64,000 nt of DNA from Massilia sp. Se16.2.3 (GTDB lineage: Bacteria; Pseudomonadota; Gammaproteobacteria; Burkholderiales; Burkholderiaceae_D). The translations under genes were made by a program, and so were the position numbers. Below, piece after piece: positions 1-7,768 of the stretch. The stretch is from contig NZ_CP050451.1 of NCBI RefSeq assembly GCF_014171595.1, positions 3,162,001-3,226,000 of the forward strand, written 5' to 3'. Numbering within the stretch: position 1 is the first letter of the stretch; each line of letters begins with the position of its first letter. The notes below the pieces were generated by a model, which was not told the DNA's origin, did no database searches, and was given only the letters and a program-made list of their open reading frames with translations.

Positions 1-1100
1 CGCCAGGCCCGACGCCCATCGCACCCGGCGCACCGCTCGCCACGCCGAGCACCACCTACCATTATTATGTGTCGCCGACCGGCTCCGATACCGCTGCCGG
101 CACCAGGACAGCCCCGTTCAAGACCCTGGCACGTGCGGCCAAGGCGGCGCTAAAGCCAAGCACGACCGTGTTCGTGGCACCCGGTACCTACGACGGTGGT
201 TTCAAGACCACGGCCAACGGTACGGCCAATGCGCGTATTTACTGGGTGTCGACCACGAAGTGGGGCGCGAAGATCGTCCCGCCGGCAAATTCGGCCAACA
301 AGACCGCCTGGGATAACCGCGGTAACTACGTCAGCATCGTGGGCTTCGAAGTCGACGGTTCGAAGATCCGTAGCGGTACCAAGTGGACGCTGGGCATCTA
401 TACCGGCGGTTCGTACAACGTCATCGAAGGCAACCATGTGCACCATACCGCCACCACCATCGCCTGCAGCAGCGCGGGCGGTTCGGCGATCGGCGTCGAC
501 AGCTACTACAAGGGCGTGAAGAGCGATGTCATCGGTAACGTCGTGCACGACATCGGCCCGGCCGGCTGCACCTATGTCCAGGGCATCTATCACAGCACGT
601 CCGGCACCATCATGAACAACGTGGTCTACCGCGTGGGTTCCGCAGCGATCCACCTCTGGCACGATGCAAACAACGTCAAGATCGTCAATAATACGGTGAG
701 CTCGTCGGTCTTTGGCATCATCGTCGGTGGCGGCGATTACTACTTCACCTCGGCAGGCGCGAACAATGTTGCTGTCTACAACAACATCGTCTACGACAAC
801 AAGTACGGCATCTCGGAGCAGGGCAAGACAGGCAGCGCCAACAGCTACAAGAACAACCTGGTCTACAAGAACACGACCTACGACTGGCAGCTGCGCAATG
901 GCCTGAAGCATAGCGGTACGATTTCGTCGGATCCGCTGCTGGCCGGCTACTCGCGAACCGCCGCCTCGCCGAACTTCAAGCCGAGCACCAGTTCGCCAGT
1001 TATCGGACGCGGCATTGCAAGCTATGCACTGCCTGCCGACATCGACGGCCGCCCGCGTAACGCCTCGACGGGTTACGACATCGGCGCCTACCAGCACTAA
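1..1100 (+). CDS. Right-handed parallel beta-helix repeat protein, 5' end cut by window edge
   Basis: The reading frame is open from base 3 to the stop at 1098-1100, so the start lies outside the window. The visible part begins with a Pro/Ala-rich linker. A DUF1565-like segment follows (YYVSPTGSD, then PFKTLARAAKA and VFVAPGTY). After it come short Asn/Val-rich beta-helix rungs (NNVVYRVGSAAIHLWHD, NNTVSSSVFGIIVGGG, NNIVYDNKYGISEQGK). This fold is typical of secreted polysaccharide-binding or polysaccharide-degrading proteins of the pectate-lyase-like superfamily. No enzymatic activity can be assigned from the sequence. It is a near-identical paralogue of the complete gene at 1633-2820, which carries a signal peptide, so this one is probably exported too. 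It ends with the same DIGAYQH motif. Confidence 0.85.
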   Translation, partial: PGPTPIAPGAPLATPSTTYHYYVSPTGSDTAAGTRTAPFKTLARAAKAALKPSTTVFVAPGTYDGGFKTTANGTANARIYWVSTTKWGAKIVPPANSANKTAWDNRGNYVSIVGFEVDGSKIRSGTKWTLGIYTGGSYNVIEGNHVHHTATTIACSSAGGSAIGVDSYYKGVKSDVIGNVVHDIGPAGCTYVQGIYHSTSGTIMNNVVYRVGSAAIHLWHDANNVKIVNNTVSSSVFGIIVGGGDYYFTSAGANNVAVYNNIVYDNKYGISEQGKTGSANSYKNNLVYKNTTYDWQLRNGLKHSGTISSDPLLAGYSRTAASPNFKPSTSSPVIGRGIASYALPADIDGRPRNASTGYDIGAYQH

Positions 1101-1258
1101 GAGCCTATCCCGGTAGTCCGGAGTCGCTGCTGGCGCGCCTGACAAACGCGTGCTGCGTTGCTCGTCGTTGCATGGCCAGCCATGCGGCCTCCTCGCGCCT
1201 TGCCCGCGCTTGCCATGCATCGCCACCAGCTTTCCCCCGGACTACCGGGATAGGCTCT
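1100..1258. repeat. MITE-like element with perfect 22-bp terminal inverted repeats
   Basis: Bases 1100-1121 (beginning AGAGCCTATC) are the exact reverse complement of 1237-1258 (ending GATAGGCTCT). They enclose about 115 bp with no credible gene. The left arm begins on the last base of the upstream stop codon. The size, perfect ends and lack of coding capacity fit a non-autonomous miniature element or a large REP/BIME-type palindrome. No flanking target duplication is obvious. No second copy was recognised in this window. Confidence 0.7.
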
Positions 1259-1287
1259 AAGCACGGCGACCGACCATCTCGGGCACT

Positions 1288-1321
1288 GCCCGCGCAGCCC
1301 ATCGCTGCGCGGGCTTTTTTT
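1288..1321 (+). terminator. Rho-independent terminator
   Basis: A perfect 11-bp stem (GCCCGCGCAGC at 1288-1298, GCTGCGCGGGC at 1304-1314) has a 5-nt loop and is followed by seven T. It would end the transcript of the first beta-helix gene, with the inverted-repeat element lying between stop codon and terminator. Confidence 0.9.
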
Positions 1322-1513
1322 CGCCTGGATCCGTGGGCGAGGCATTCAATGCGACACAGAACCGAGTCGTTTCCCGGAGCCATGGCCCGCTCTGCAGACA
1401 CCGGCTGACCGCGCTGCGGTGGAGCGTTCCGGCATCGAGGGCGACGCCGCTTCGCCGTCGGATATCTCCCTGGATTTAACAATCGTCCAGAATCCCGATG
1501 TTCGGTATCCCAC

Positions 1514-1631
1514 AGGAAATTTCCTTTAAGCCTTTGATACTCCTAGAAAATTTATTTGAGAAAAGATTGAACTAAGGAAGTTTCCTACCCTCAAAGGTTA
1601 CGTATTCACTTTTTACGCTAGGAAATTTCCT
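1514..1631 (+). promoter_or_regulatory. Three copies of palindrome AGGAAATTTCCT upstream of beta-helix gene
   Basis: AGGAAATTTCCT occurs at 1514-1525 and 1620-1631, and the one-base variant AGGAAGTTTCCT at 1575-1586. Each is a 12-bp dyad and the centres are 61 and 45 bp apart. The third copy ends one base before the ATG at 1633 and contains the only Shine-Dalgarno-like AGGA, so a protein bound there, or an RNA structure, could block translation start. The surrounding 1490-1632 stretch is distinctly A/T-rich compared with the rest of the window, as expected for a regulatory region. No confident -35/-10 pair was found. The binding protein is unknown. Confidence 0.7.
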
Positions 1632-1632
1632 C

Positions 1633-2820
1633 ATGAAAAAGCAAGCCCTCTTCGCCGCCATCGCCATCGCTTTCAGCGCCACCGCCGCCTCGGCAGCCAG
1701 CGTCACCCTGACCGGTTACGACAGCCTGACCGCCACCCCTGGCGGTACCGTGAACGCCACCATCCCGGCCACGACCTATAACTATTATGTGTCGCCGACC
1801 GGCTCGGATACCGCAGCAGGCAGCAAGGCCGCGCCATTCAAGACCCTGGCCCGCGCCGCCAAGGCCGCCATCAAGCCGGGCACGACCGTGTTCGTCGCTC
1901 CGGGCACCTATGCCGGCGGCTTCAAGACCACCGGCAACGGCACCGCGACGGCCCGTATCTACTGGGTGTCGACGACGAAGTGGGGCGCGAAGATCGTGCC
2001 GCCGGCAAGCTCGGTCAACAAGAACGCCTGGGACAACCGCGGCAACTACGTCAGCATCGTCGGCTTCGAAGTCGACGGTTCGAAGATCCAGAGCGGTACC
2101 AAGTGGACCCTGGGTATCTACACGGGCGGTTCGTACAACGTCATCGAAGGCAACCACGTGCACCACACCGCCACCACGATTCCTTGCTCGAGCGCAGGCG
2201 GTTCGGCCATCGGCGTCGACAGCTACTACAAGGGCGTGATGGGTGATGTCATCGGTAACGTCGTGCACGACATCGGCCCTGCAGGCTGCACCTATGTCCA
2301 GGGCATTTATCACAGCACCTCGGGCTCGATCAAGAACAACGTCGTCTACCGCGTCGGTTCGGCAGCGATCCACCTGTGGCACGATGCGACGAACGTCAAG
2401 ATCATCAACAACACGGTGAGCTCCTCGGTATTCGGCATCATCGTCGGCGGCGGCGACTATTACTTCACGACCGCTGGTGCCAACAACGTCCACGTGCACA
2501 ACAACATCGTCTACGACAACAAGTACGGCATCTCGGAGCAGGGCAAGACCGGCAGCGCCAACACCTATAAAAACAACCTGGTCTACAAGAACACGACCTA
2601 CAACTGGCAGCTGCGCAATGGCCTGCAGCACACCGGCACCCTGACCACCGAGCCGCTGCTGGCCGGCTACTCGCGTACCGCCGCCATGCCGAACTTCAAG
2701 CCGAGCACCAGCTCGCCTGTGATCGGCCGTGGTCTCAGCACCTACGCACCGACCACCGACATCGATGGCCGCGCACGTAACGCGAGCACCGGCTTCGACA
2801 TCGGCGCTTACCAGCACTAA
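1633..2820 (+). CDS. Secreted right-handed parallel beta-helix repeat protein
   Basis: This 395-aa protein has an N-terminal Sec signal peptide (MKKQALFAAIAIAFSATAAS, cleavage probable near ASA). A short beta-rich linker follows, then the DUF1565-like segment (YYVSPTGSD ... VFVAPGTY) and beta-helix rungs rich in NNxV motifs. It ends in GAYQH. The fold suggests an extracellular or outer-surface carbohydrate-active or carbohydrate-binding role; the substrate is unknown. It is almost identical over its whole mature length to the upstream gene, which marks a recent tandem duplication. The start is set by ATG at 1633, preceded by AGGA inside the third upstream palindrome. No PEP-CTERM or other sorting tail is present. 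Confidence 0.88.
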   Translation: MKKQALFAAIAIAFSATAASAASVTLTGYDSLTATPGGTVNATIPATTYNYYVSPTGSDTAAGSKAAPFKTLARAAKAAIKPGTTVFVAPGTYAGGFKTTGNGTATARIYWVSTTKWGAKIVPPASSVNKNAWDNRGNYVSIVGFEVDGSKIQSGTKWTLGIYTGGSYNVIEGNHVHHTATTIPCSSAGGSAIGVDSYYKGVMGDVIGNVVHDIGPAGCTYVQGIYHSTSGSIKNNVVYRVGSAAIHLWHDATNVKIINNTVSSSVFGIIVGGGDYYFTTAGANNVHVHNNIVYDNKYGISEQGKTGSANTYKNNLVYKNTTYNWQLRNGLQHTGTLTTEPLLAGYSRTAAMPNFKPSTSSPVIGRGLSTYAPTTDIDGRARNASTGFDIGAYQH

Positions 2821-2831
2821 AGCGTAGTCCA

Positions 2832-2924
2832 GGGGCGGCGACCAGCACGGTCGCCGCCCCGGCGCCGGATGCCAGGCTTCGCGCCACATGAAACCCGTAC
2901 AGTTTGCGCTGTGCGGGTTTTTTT
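2832..2924 (+). terminator. Hairpin plus Rho-independent terminator after beta-helix gene
   Basis: A 12-bp perfect hairpin without a T-run lies at 2832-2860 (GGGGCGGCGACC / GGTCGCCGCCCC). About 30 bp later comes a second stem (CCCGTACAG at 2894-2902, CTGTGCGGG at 2909-2917) with seven T. The second has the classic intrinsic terminator form. Confidence 0.8.
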
Positions 2925-3009
2925 CGCTCCGGATGCGCGCGGGCGCGGGCATTTTGGCCCGCAATGGCCGTGGTGTTGATCCCGCGCAGACCTGTGCCAC
3001 AAATGCGTC

Positions 3010-3037
3010 TTGTAGAGCGAGGGGCTTCGTGTAGAAT
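3010..3037 (+). promoter_or_regulatory. Sigma-70-type promoter
   Basis: TTGTAG at 3010-3015 and TAGAAT at 3032-3037 are separated by 16 bp, predicting a start near 3044. It drives either the candidate small RNA below or the small membrane protein gene at 3368. Confidence 0.5.
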
Positions 3038-3043
3038 CAATTC

Positions 3044-3208
3044 TTTCAAGTCGCAGGTCGGGGCGGACGTCCCGGTGGCGCCGCGCTGCGGGCCGGCGCT
3101 CCTGAGGCGGATCGAACACGGTACCTGGCATGTCACGCAACCTGCAACACAAGTTCCTCGGTTTTACGTCCTTCGACGGCGCGGCGCTTGCCCGCGCCGT
3201 TGTCTTTT
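3044..3208 (+). ncRNA. Candidate small RNA between promoter and terminator
   Basis: About 165 nt lie between a good sigma-70-like promoter and an intrinsic terminator (ACGGCGCGG at 3176-3184, CCGCGCCGT at 3192-3200, then TGTCTTTT). No convincing coding frame fills it. A 46-codon frame, 3130-3270, starts inside but has no ribosome binding site and runs past the terminator. The length and flanking signals resemble a stable regulatory RNA of the 6S size class, but no 6S family signature was positively recognised. It could instead be a leader with attenuator for the gene at 3368. Confidence 0.3.
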
Positions 3209-3367
3209 GCGGCCGCCCGCAGGGGCGCATGCGCAAGTCTCTCTCCGAGCATCTCGCCCGGCTTGCCTGAGCTCGGCCGACGAGCAATCGTCGCGCCCGA
3301 GCACGCCAGGCTACCAGCGGCCCGCAACGGCCAGCATCCACATTTTCCGCACTTTCGGGGACGCCCC

Positions 3368-3556
3368 ATGGATATCGTAGAGATGAATATGAAACAAGAT
3401 ACGCAACAAGCACATGACACCGAAACTGGCCCGCTGCGTCCGCGCCGGCGTGTCGCCAAGCAAGTGCTCGAACGCGGCGAGCGCCTGCGCCAGCGCGCGG
3501 GCGTCATCATCGGTCTGTCGCTGGGACTGGTGGCGCTGCTGACGATCCTCGAGTAA
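3368..3556 (+). CDS. Small single-pass membrane protein, unknown function
   Basis: This is a 62-residue product. It has a polar Gln/Asp/Thr-rich N-terminus, then a very basic stretch (LRPRRRVAKQVLERGERLRQ), then one hydrophobic helix (GVIIGLSLGLVALLTIL) at the extreme C-terminus. The topology suggests a tail-anchored inner-membrane protein with a cationic cytoplasmic part. ATG codons at 3383 and 3389 are alternative starts, and none of the three has a strong Shine-Dalgarno sequence. The gene faces the SRAP gene convergently. No family was recognised. Confidence 0.5.
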   Translation: MDIVEMNMKQDTQQAHDTETGPLRPRRRVAKQVLERGERLRQRAGVIIGLSLGLVALLTILE

Positions 3557-3642
3557 GTCCCGCACCGGGGAACCTGGCCAAACCGGCGCCATCGCGGCAG
3601 TCCGCCGGCGCATGGCCTGCGGTTGTGCTCCCAGGCGCAGGT

Positions 3643-4314
3643 TTACTCCGGCATCGGTGTTGCCATTTGCGGGCTGTTCGCCCCCGCGCGGTTGACCTCG
3701 GGCGTCACCTTGAACCATTCGAAGGCATCGGGCGGCAGCGCAGCATTGCGGGCGAGTTCGAGGGCGCCTTCGGGCGGGAGTGCGGGATCGAGCCAGAGTG
3801 CAGCGTCCTGCGCGCTGAGCACCACCGGGCGGCGGTCGTGGATGTCGAGCATGCCTTCGCCGGCGGCGTCGGTGACCAGCACGAACCCGGCTTCGGCACG
3901 GTTTTCCTCATAGGGCCCGAAGTTGGCCAGCGCCAGCATGAACAGCGGCGCGCGGTCCTTGCGGTGGATATGCCAGGGCTGCTTCTTGCCTTTTTCGCCC
4001 GTCCATTCGTACCAGCCCTCGGCCGCCACGATTGCGCGCCCGTTCTTCAGCAGGCGGCTCCAGTAGCGGTTGGTGAGCTTGTCGAGCCGCGCATTGATCG
4101 AAATCGGCAGCTTGCCTTCCGCCCACTTGGCACGGTAGCTCCAGAAAACGTCGTCGATGCGGCGCTCGCCGTCCTGGATGTGCATCAAGGGGCGGTAGGT
4201 GCCTGGCGACACGTTATAGGCGGGCGCGGACTCGCTGTCGTACACGGCATCGGCCCAGCCGAAGACGTTGGCGTAGTATCGGGCCGTTTGGCTCTGGTCA
4301 AATCGTCCACACAT
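3643..4314 (-). CDS. SOS response-associated peptidase family protein (SRAP, YedK/HMCES type)
   Basis: The 223-aa product starts MCGRF. SRAP proteins use the exposed Cys2 to form a stable thiazolidine crosslink with abasic sites in single-stranded DNA, protecting them during replication. The other family landmarks are visible: an Asn in the PAYNVSP motif, the Glu of AAEGWYEW, and the His of DIHDRRPVVL. The start is fixed by the need for Cys2 directly after the initiator Met, so the longer upstream open frame is not used. The length matches the family. It stands alone, convergent with the small membrane protein gene and divergent from the gene at 4448. Confidence 0.93.
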   Translation of the reverse strand: MCGRFDQSQTARYYANVFGWADAVYDSESAPAYNVSPGTYRPLMHIQDGERRIDDVFWSYRAKWAEGKLPISINARLDKLTNRYWSRLLKNGRAIVAAEGWYEWTGEKGKKQPWHIHRKDRAPLFMLALANFGPYEENRAEAGFVLVTDAAGEGMLDIHDRRPVVLSAQDAALWLDPALPPEGALELARNAALPPDAFEWFKVTPEVNRAGANSPQMATPMPE

Positions 4315-4447
4315 GGGATCATGGTACTGCAAAACCCCCGAGCGCACGGCACGCGACGCGGCTGCGGAACGCCCCGCCTGCGCACCGGTGCTATCCTGAA
4401 GCCTGTTCCCAATGATGGGATCGAGATCGGGAAGAGAAGGAGTCGAG

Positions 4448-4852
4448 ATGGCGCTACCCTGGCTGAAGGTATTGAAGTCCGTTCCCTGGAGCGATGTGAT
4501 CGCGGCCGCGCCGCAGGTGGCCAACGGTGCGCGCAGGCTGTGGGACACTGTCGGGAGGAAGCCCGGCCCGGCGCCGCAGCCCGACCTCGGCGAGGCGATG
4601 GCCCACCTGCCGCCCGAGGAAGACATCGCGTTGCTGGCCGCGCGTATCGAGCAGCATGAGGCGACCATGGCCCAGCTGCATGGGCAGGTGCGCGACGCAT
4701 CGCGCCTGATCACCGAACTGGCCGACCAGAACGCCCAGCTGATTGCGAAGATGGAAGCGGCACGCGAGCGCCTGAACCTGGTCGGTTTCGTGGCCGCCGC
4801 GGGGGTCGTCGTGTCCATCGTGGCGCTCGCACTGGCGCTGGCCCACACCTGA
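4448..4852 (+). CDS. Coiled-coil protein with C-terminal membrane anchor, unknown function
   Basis: This 134-aa protein (MALPWLKVLKSV...) has a hydrophobic amphipathic start and a Pro-rich linker. A long Glu/Gln/Leu-rich predicted coiled coil follows (roughly residues 45-110, from EEDIALLAARIEQHEATMAQ). It ends in a transmembrane helix (GFVAAAGVVVSIVALALALA). The start is chosen because AGAAGGAG lies 6 bases ahead of ATG 4448; an upstream in-frame ATG lacks this. It precedes another small membrane protein in the same direction by 43 bp, so the two are probably co-transcribed. Confidence 0.7.
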   Translation: MALPWLKVLKSVPWSDVIAAAPQVANGARRLWDTVGRKPGPAPQPDLGEAMAHLPPEEDIALLAARIEQHEATMAQLHGQVRDASRLITELADQNAQLIAKMEAARERLNLVGFVAAAGVVVSIVALALALAHT

Positions 4853-4895
4853 AACACCCTGCCACGCACGCCGGGGCGAACATGAAAGGCCACCG

Positions 4896-5093
4896 ATGAA
4901 GTTTGTCCTGCTGCTGTTCCTCGGCTTCCTCTTCATTGCCATGCTGCTCAACGGCAGCCGCAAACGCGGCATGCTGAACGAGGATGCGAACAAGGCCGTC
5001 ACCGGCCTGGCGACGGCGATGCGCTATTTCCTGTATGGCTTGCTGGTGCTCGGCGCGGCCGCGTGCGCGGTGCTGATCTACCAGGGCAGCTGA
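4896..5093 (+). CDS. Small two-helix membrane protein
   Basis: This 65-aa product has two hydrophobic helices (KFVLLLFLGFLFIAMLL and YFLYGLLVLGAAACAVLIY). A short polar loop joins them (NGSRKRGMLNEDANKAV). A modest AAAGG sits upstream of the ATG. It probably belongs to the same transcript as the coiled-coil membrane protein just before it. It was not assigned to any family. Confidence 0.6.
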   Translation: MKFVLLLFLGFLFIAMLLNGSRKRGMLNEDANKAVTGLATAMRYFLYGLLVLGAAACAVLIYQGS

Positions 5094-5151
5094 GGCCGCT
5101 GTCCCCATTGAAGCCGCCGTGCGCCCGGCCCTGCCGCGCGTTTACAGCGGC

Positions 5152-6494
5152 TCAGGCCGGCAAGTCCGCGCGCCGTCCTCCCTTGAATAGCAACACTTCC
5201 AGCACCAGCAGGATGGCGCCGGACAGCGCCAGCAGCGGCATCAGCGCGCACAGCCCGGCCGCGGTGAGCAGCGCCAGCGGCGAGGCCGCGCGCCAGGCGC
5301 GCCGGGCAGGAGCGCCGGCAGGCCGAGCCCGGCCGGGCGCATGCGCTTGAAATACATCACCCAGCCCGATACCAGCGAAAACAGCACGCCCAGGCCGAAC
5401 AGCAATAGCAGCAACTGGTTCCACAGTCCGAACTCGCCGCGGTGGAAAGGGATGCCGAGCGCCGTTGCCTGGCCGAAGGCGGTGGCTTCGCTCCAGCCCG
5501 AGCGGTACAGCAGCGTGCCGCTGTAGGCGTCGAACAGCAGGTCGAAGCGCGCAAGTGGCCGGGCCGTGTCGCTGCTTGTCGCGTGCCAGACGCCGTGCGC
5601 ACCTTCGGGTGGGCTGAGCTTGAGAGCAAGCGGCGCGCCGGGGGCGGCGAGCGACTGCGCGCGCCGCGATGCCGCTTCCCAGCCGAGGGGCGGCGCGCCT
5701 GTGGGGGTCGAATGCAGGTGGCGCGGCGCCTGGGGCGAGGCCTGGCCGGCGGCATCGCGCAACTTGCGCACCTGCACGCCCGCGTACTGGCTCCAGGTGA
5801 TACCGGTGGCGACGATGACGAGGCTCAGCACGCCGAGTGCGACGCCGGAAACAGCATGCCACTGACGCCAGGCGGCCCGGCCTGTCTTGCCCGCACGCGG
5901 CAGGCCCGTTTGCCCCGGCCGCGGCCACCACAGCCAGGCGCCGGTGACGAGCATGACCAGCAGCCAGCTGGCGGCCAGTTCGATCATCCAGCGCCAGCCG
6001 TCTCCCTGCAGCAGGCGTGAATGCAGCCTGCGCGCCCCCTCGGCGAGGCGTGCGTCGGGTGCCTGGGTGCCCAGCACGCGCGCCGTGTACGGATCGACGA
6101 AGACGGTCAGCGGGCCCGACGGCGCTGCTGCCGGTGCGCCGCCGTGGTGTGCGTGCGCCGCACCCGCGCCCCCTGGCGCCATCAGCACCTCGAGCGCGCG
6201 CCCCGGACTTGCCGGGAGCAAGACCGAGCGCACCCGATACCCGTGGGGTGCGGCGGCCTCGGCTGCGGCCAAGGACAGCTCGAGGGCGCGCATCGGGCCG
6301 GCGGGCGTCACCCGCTCCAGCGACGCGTACAGGCGCGCCTCGAACTGGGGCGTGAAGATGTACAGCAGCCCCGTCAGGGTGGCGAGCAGGATGAAAGGCG
6401 AGGCGATCAGTGCCGCCCAGCCGTGCACGCGCAGGTAGAGGCTGCGGCGGCGTGCCCCGAGGGCAGGGGTGAAAGGCATCGCATTGGTCGTCAT
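5152..6494 (-). pseudogene. PepSY-associated transmembrane protein (apparent single frameshift)
   Basis: An inner-membrane protein of about 445 aa with the PepSY_TM architecture. TM1 is near residues 25-45 (WAALIASPFILLATLTGLLY), followed by a periplasmic PepSY-like region and a His-rich AHAHHGG stretch. TM2 (LAASWLLVMLVTGAWLWW), TM3 (GVALGVLSLVIVATGITW) and TM4 (LFGLGVLFSLVSGWVMYF) follow. The last helix (LTAAGLCALMPLLALSGAIL) is read in a different frame from about 5290-5315, and one extra base there restores a single protein ending at 5152. Family members sit with TonB-dependent siderophore receptors and are linked to iron uptake or periplasmic reduction, but no receptor is adjacent here. 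The start at 6494 has GAGGA five bases upstream. The frameshift lies in a GC-only run and is probably a sequencing error. Confidence 0.82.
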
Positions 6495-6756
6495 CGTGTC
6501 CTCGTCGAATGGCTGGCCGCGGCGCATTGGCGCACCGGCCAGGCGCCCACCATCGTAGCGCGCCATACGGATGAGCGGCGCCGCCGAGCCGCGGGCAGGG
6601 CTGCCATCGCCGTCGCGTGCCCGGACGCAGCAAGCGACGTGGAGTATCGCCAGGACCGCGACGGCGTCGTTTGCGCACACGCAGGGGTGCGCAAACGACG
6701 CCTGGCACGCGCGCCGCGCCGGTCCAGGCAAGCAGGCCGGCGCGGGAGGACTTCCC

Positions 6757-7377
6757 CTAGCGTGCCGGGCTGCGCCTGCGCAGGGCCGCGGCCAGCGCCG
6801 CCAGGCCCAGCCCGAGCAGACCCAGGCCGGCCGGTTCCGGCACGGCGACGGGCGCGGGCACGAGACGCGTCAGTCCATCGGGATAACCGCCTTCGCCGTC
6901 GATGAAATTCACCAGGCCGGGGTCGACCGCCGTCACGCGCGCGGTACCGCTAAAGCGCAGGGCCAGTGGCACCAGCTCTCCGGCCCACGGGTCGTTCGCG
7001 TACTCCGGATGCTCGCGCTGGGAGTAGCGCGCCGAAAAGCGGTACACGCCTGCGCTGCCGGTGGATTGGTAGTCGAGGGCGATGTTGTAGACATAGACCC
7101 GGCTCAGGCTGTCGAAGGCGGCGAAATTCGTCGGGCCGCCATCGCCGAACCGGGTAGTGGCGCCCGTAATGTTGTCTTCGCCATGTGCGGCGGCGAAGCG
7201 CGCATAGGCCCGTTCGGTGTCGATGAAGATCTGATAGAAGGCGATCGAATGGTCGTCGTCGTGCTGGACGACGTAGCCGGAGATGCCATTCCCGCTGAGG
7301 TCGTACTGGATATAGCCTGCGGATGCGTCGAGGGAAAACAGCGTGGTCGCTGCCAGTGCAATCAGTTTCTTGATCAT
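6757..7377 (-). CDS. PEP-CTERM sorting domain-containing protein
   Basis: This 206-aa exported protein has a signal peptide (MIKKLIALAATTLFSLDASA). Its unique beta-rich middle includes a FSARYSQREHPEYANDPW segment. The C-terminal sorting signal is VPEP followed by a hydrophobic helix (GLGLLGLGLAALAAAL) and an RRRSPAR tail. PEP-CTERM proteins are processed by an exosortase (EpsH/XrtA) in exopolysaccharide-producing Gram-negatives; the exosortase itself is not in this window. The gene has a full-length paralogue-like relative at 10908-11534. A sigma-54-type promoter lies 37 bp upstream. The middle domain has no recognised function. Confidence 0.88.
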   Translation of the reverse strand: MIKKLIALAATTLFSLDASAGYIQYDLSGNGISGYVVQHDDDHSIAFYQIFIDTERAYARFAAAHGEDNITGATTRFGDGGPTNFAAFDSLSRVYVYNIALDYQSTGSAGVYRFSARYSQREHPEYANDPWAGELVPLALRFSGTARVTAVDPGLVNFIDGEGGYPDGLTRLVPAPVAVPEPAGLGLLGLGLAALAAALRRRSPAR

Positions 7378-7413
7378 GGCTGCCTGAGGGCGTGGGGAAA
7401 GACGGCTGTTTTC

Positions 7414-7430
7414 AAGCAACGGCCATGCCA
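7414..7430 (-). promoter_or_regulatory. Sigma-54 (RpoN) type -24/-12 promoter
   Basis: On the minus strand the sequence reads TGGCAT-GGCCG-TTGCTT, with GG and GC 12 bp apart as sigma-54 requires. It points at the PEP-CTERM gene starting at 7377 and predicts a leader of roughly 25-30 nt. Matching elements precede the other two PEP-CTERM genes in the window. Confidence 0.65.
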
Positions 7431-7768
7431 CCAGTCCGGAAACCATCGGTATCAAGGACTTAGCGGCGCCCGGGATGGCCCGGTGCACCGGGGTGTCAAT
7501 ATTTCCGACACCTGGACGCCCAGCCATTGCGCAGAGTGGGTTTGTCAGCCTGTCATGCCGCCCTTGCCACACTCCTTGTCAGGCGCGCATGACACAAGAT
7601 TCACAGTGTTGCGCGGATGAAGCAGAGGCGAGAAAAAGCGATTTTCATCCTGCCATGAAAGCGCGGATTGGCTAGCGCGCCGTTCTAAAATTCGCTCAAG
7701 AAATTTGCCTCACGGAATTCTTTCTTTCTTTCTTCTCCTGCAGCGCTACCGCGCCTACCCCCACCACC
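7431..7768. other. Intergenic region between divergent PEP-CTERM and porin genes
   Basis: No credible gene is visible. The porin-proximal end holds a pyrimidine-rich tract (TTCTTTCTTTCTTCTCCTG, 7720-7739) and a TAAAAT hexamer near 7684 that could be a -10 element for the porin gene, without a matching -35. The porin ATG at 7769 has no clear Shine-Dalgarno sequence. Confidence 0.4.

Noticed and set aside
1618..3000. Long antisense ORFs over both beta-helix genes (150-1226 and 1618-3000)
   Set aside because: They are similar to each other only because the sense genes are duplicates; they lack ribosome binding sites and domain features.
3130..3270. A 46-codon ORF starting at 3130 inside the candidate small RNA
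   Set aside because: It has no Shine-Dalgarno sequence, crosses a strong terminator, and has an unremarkable composition.
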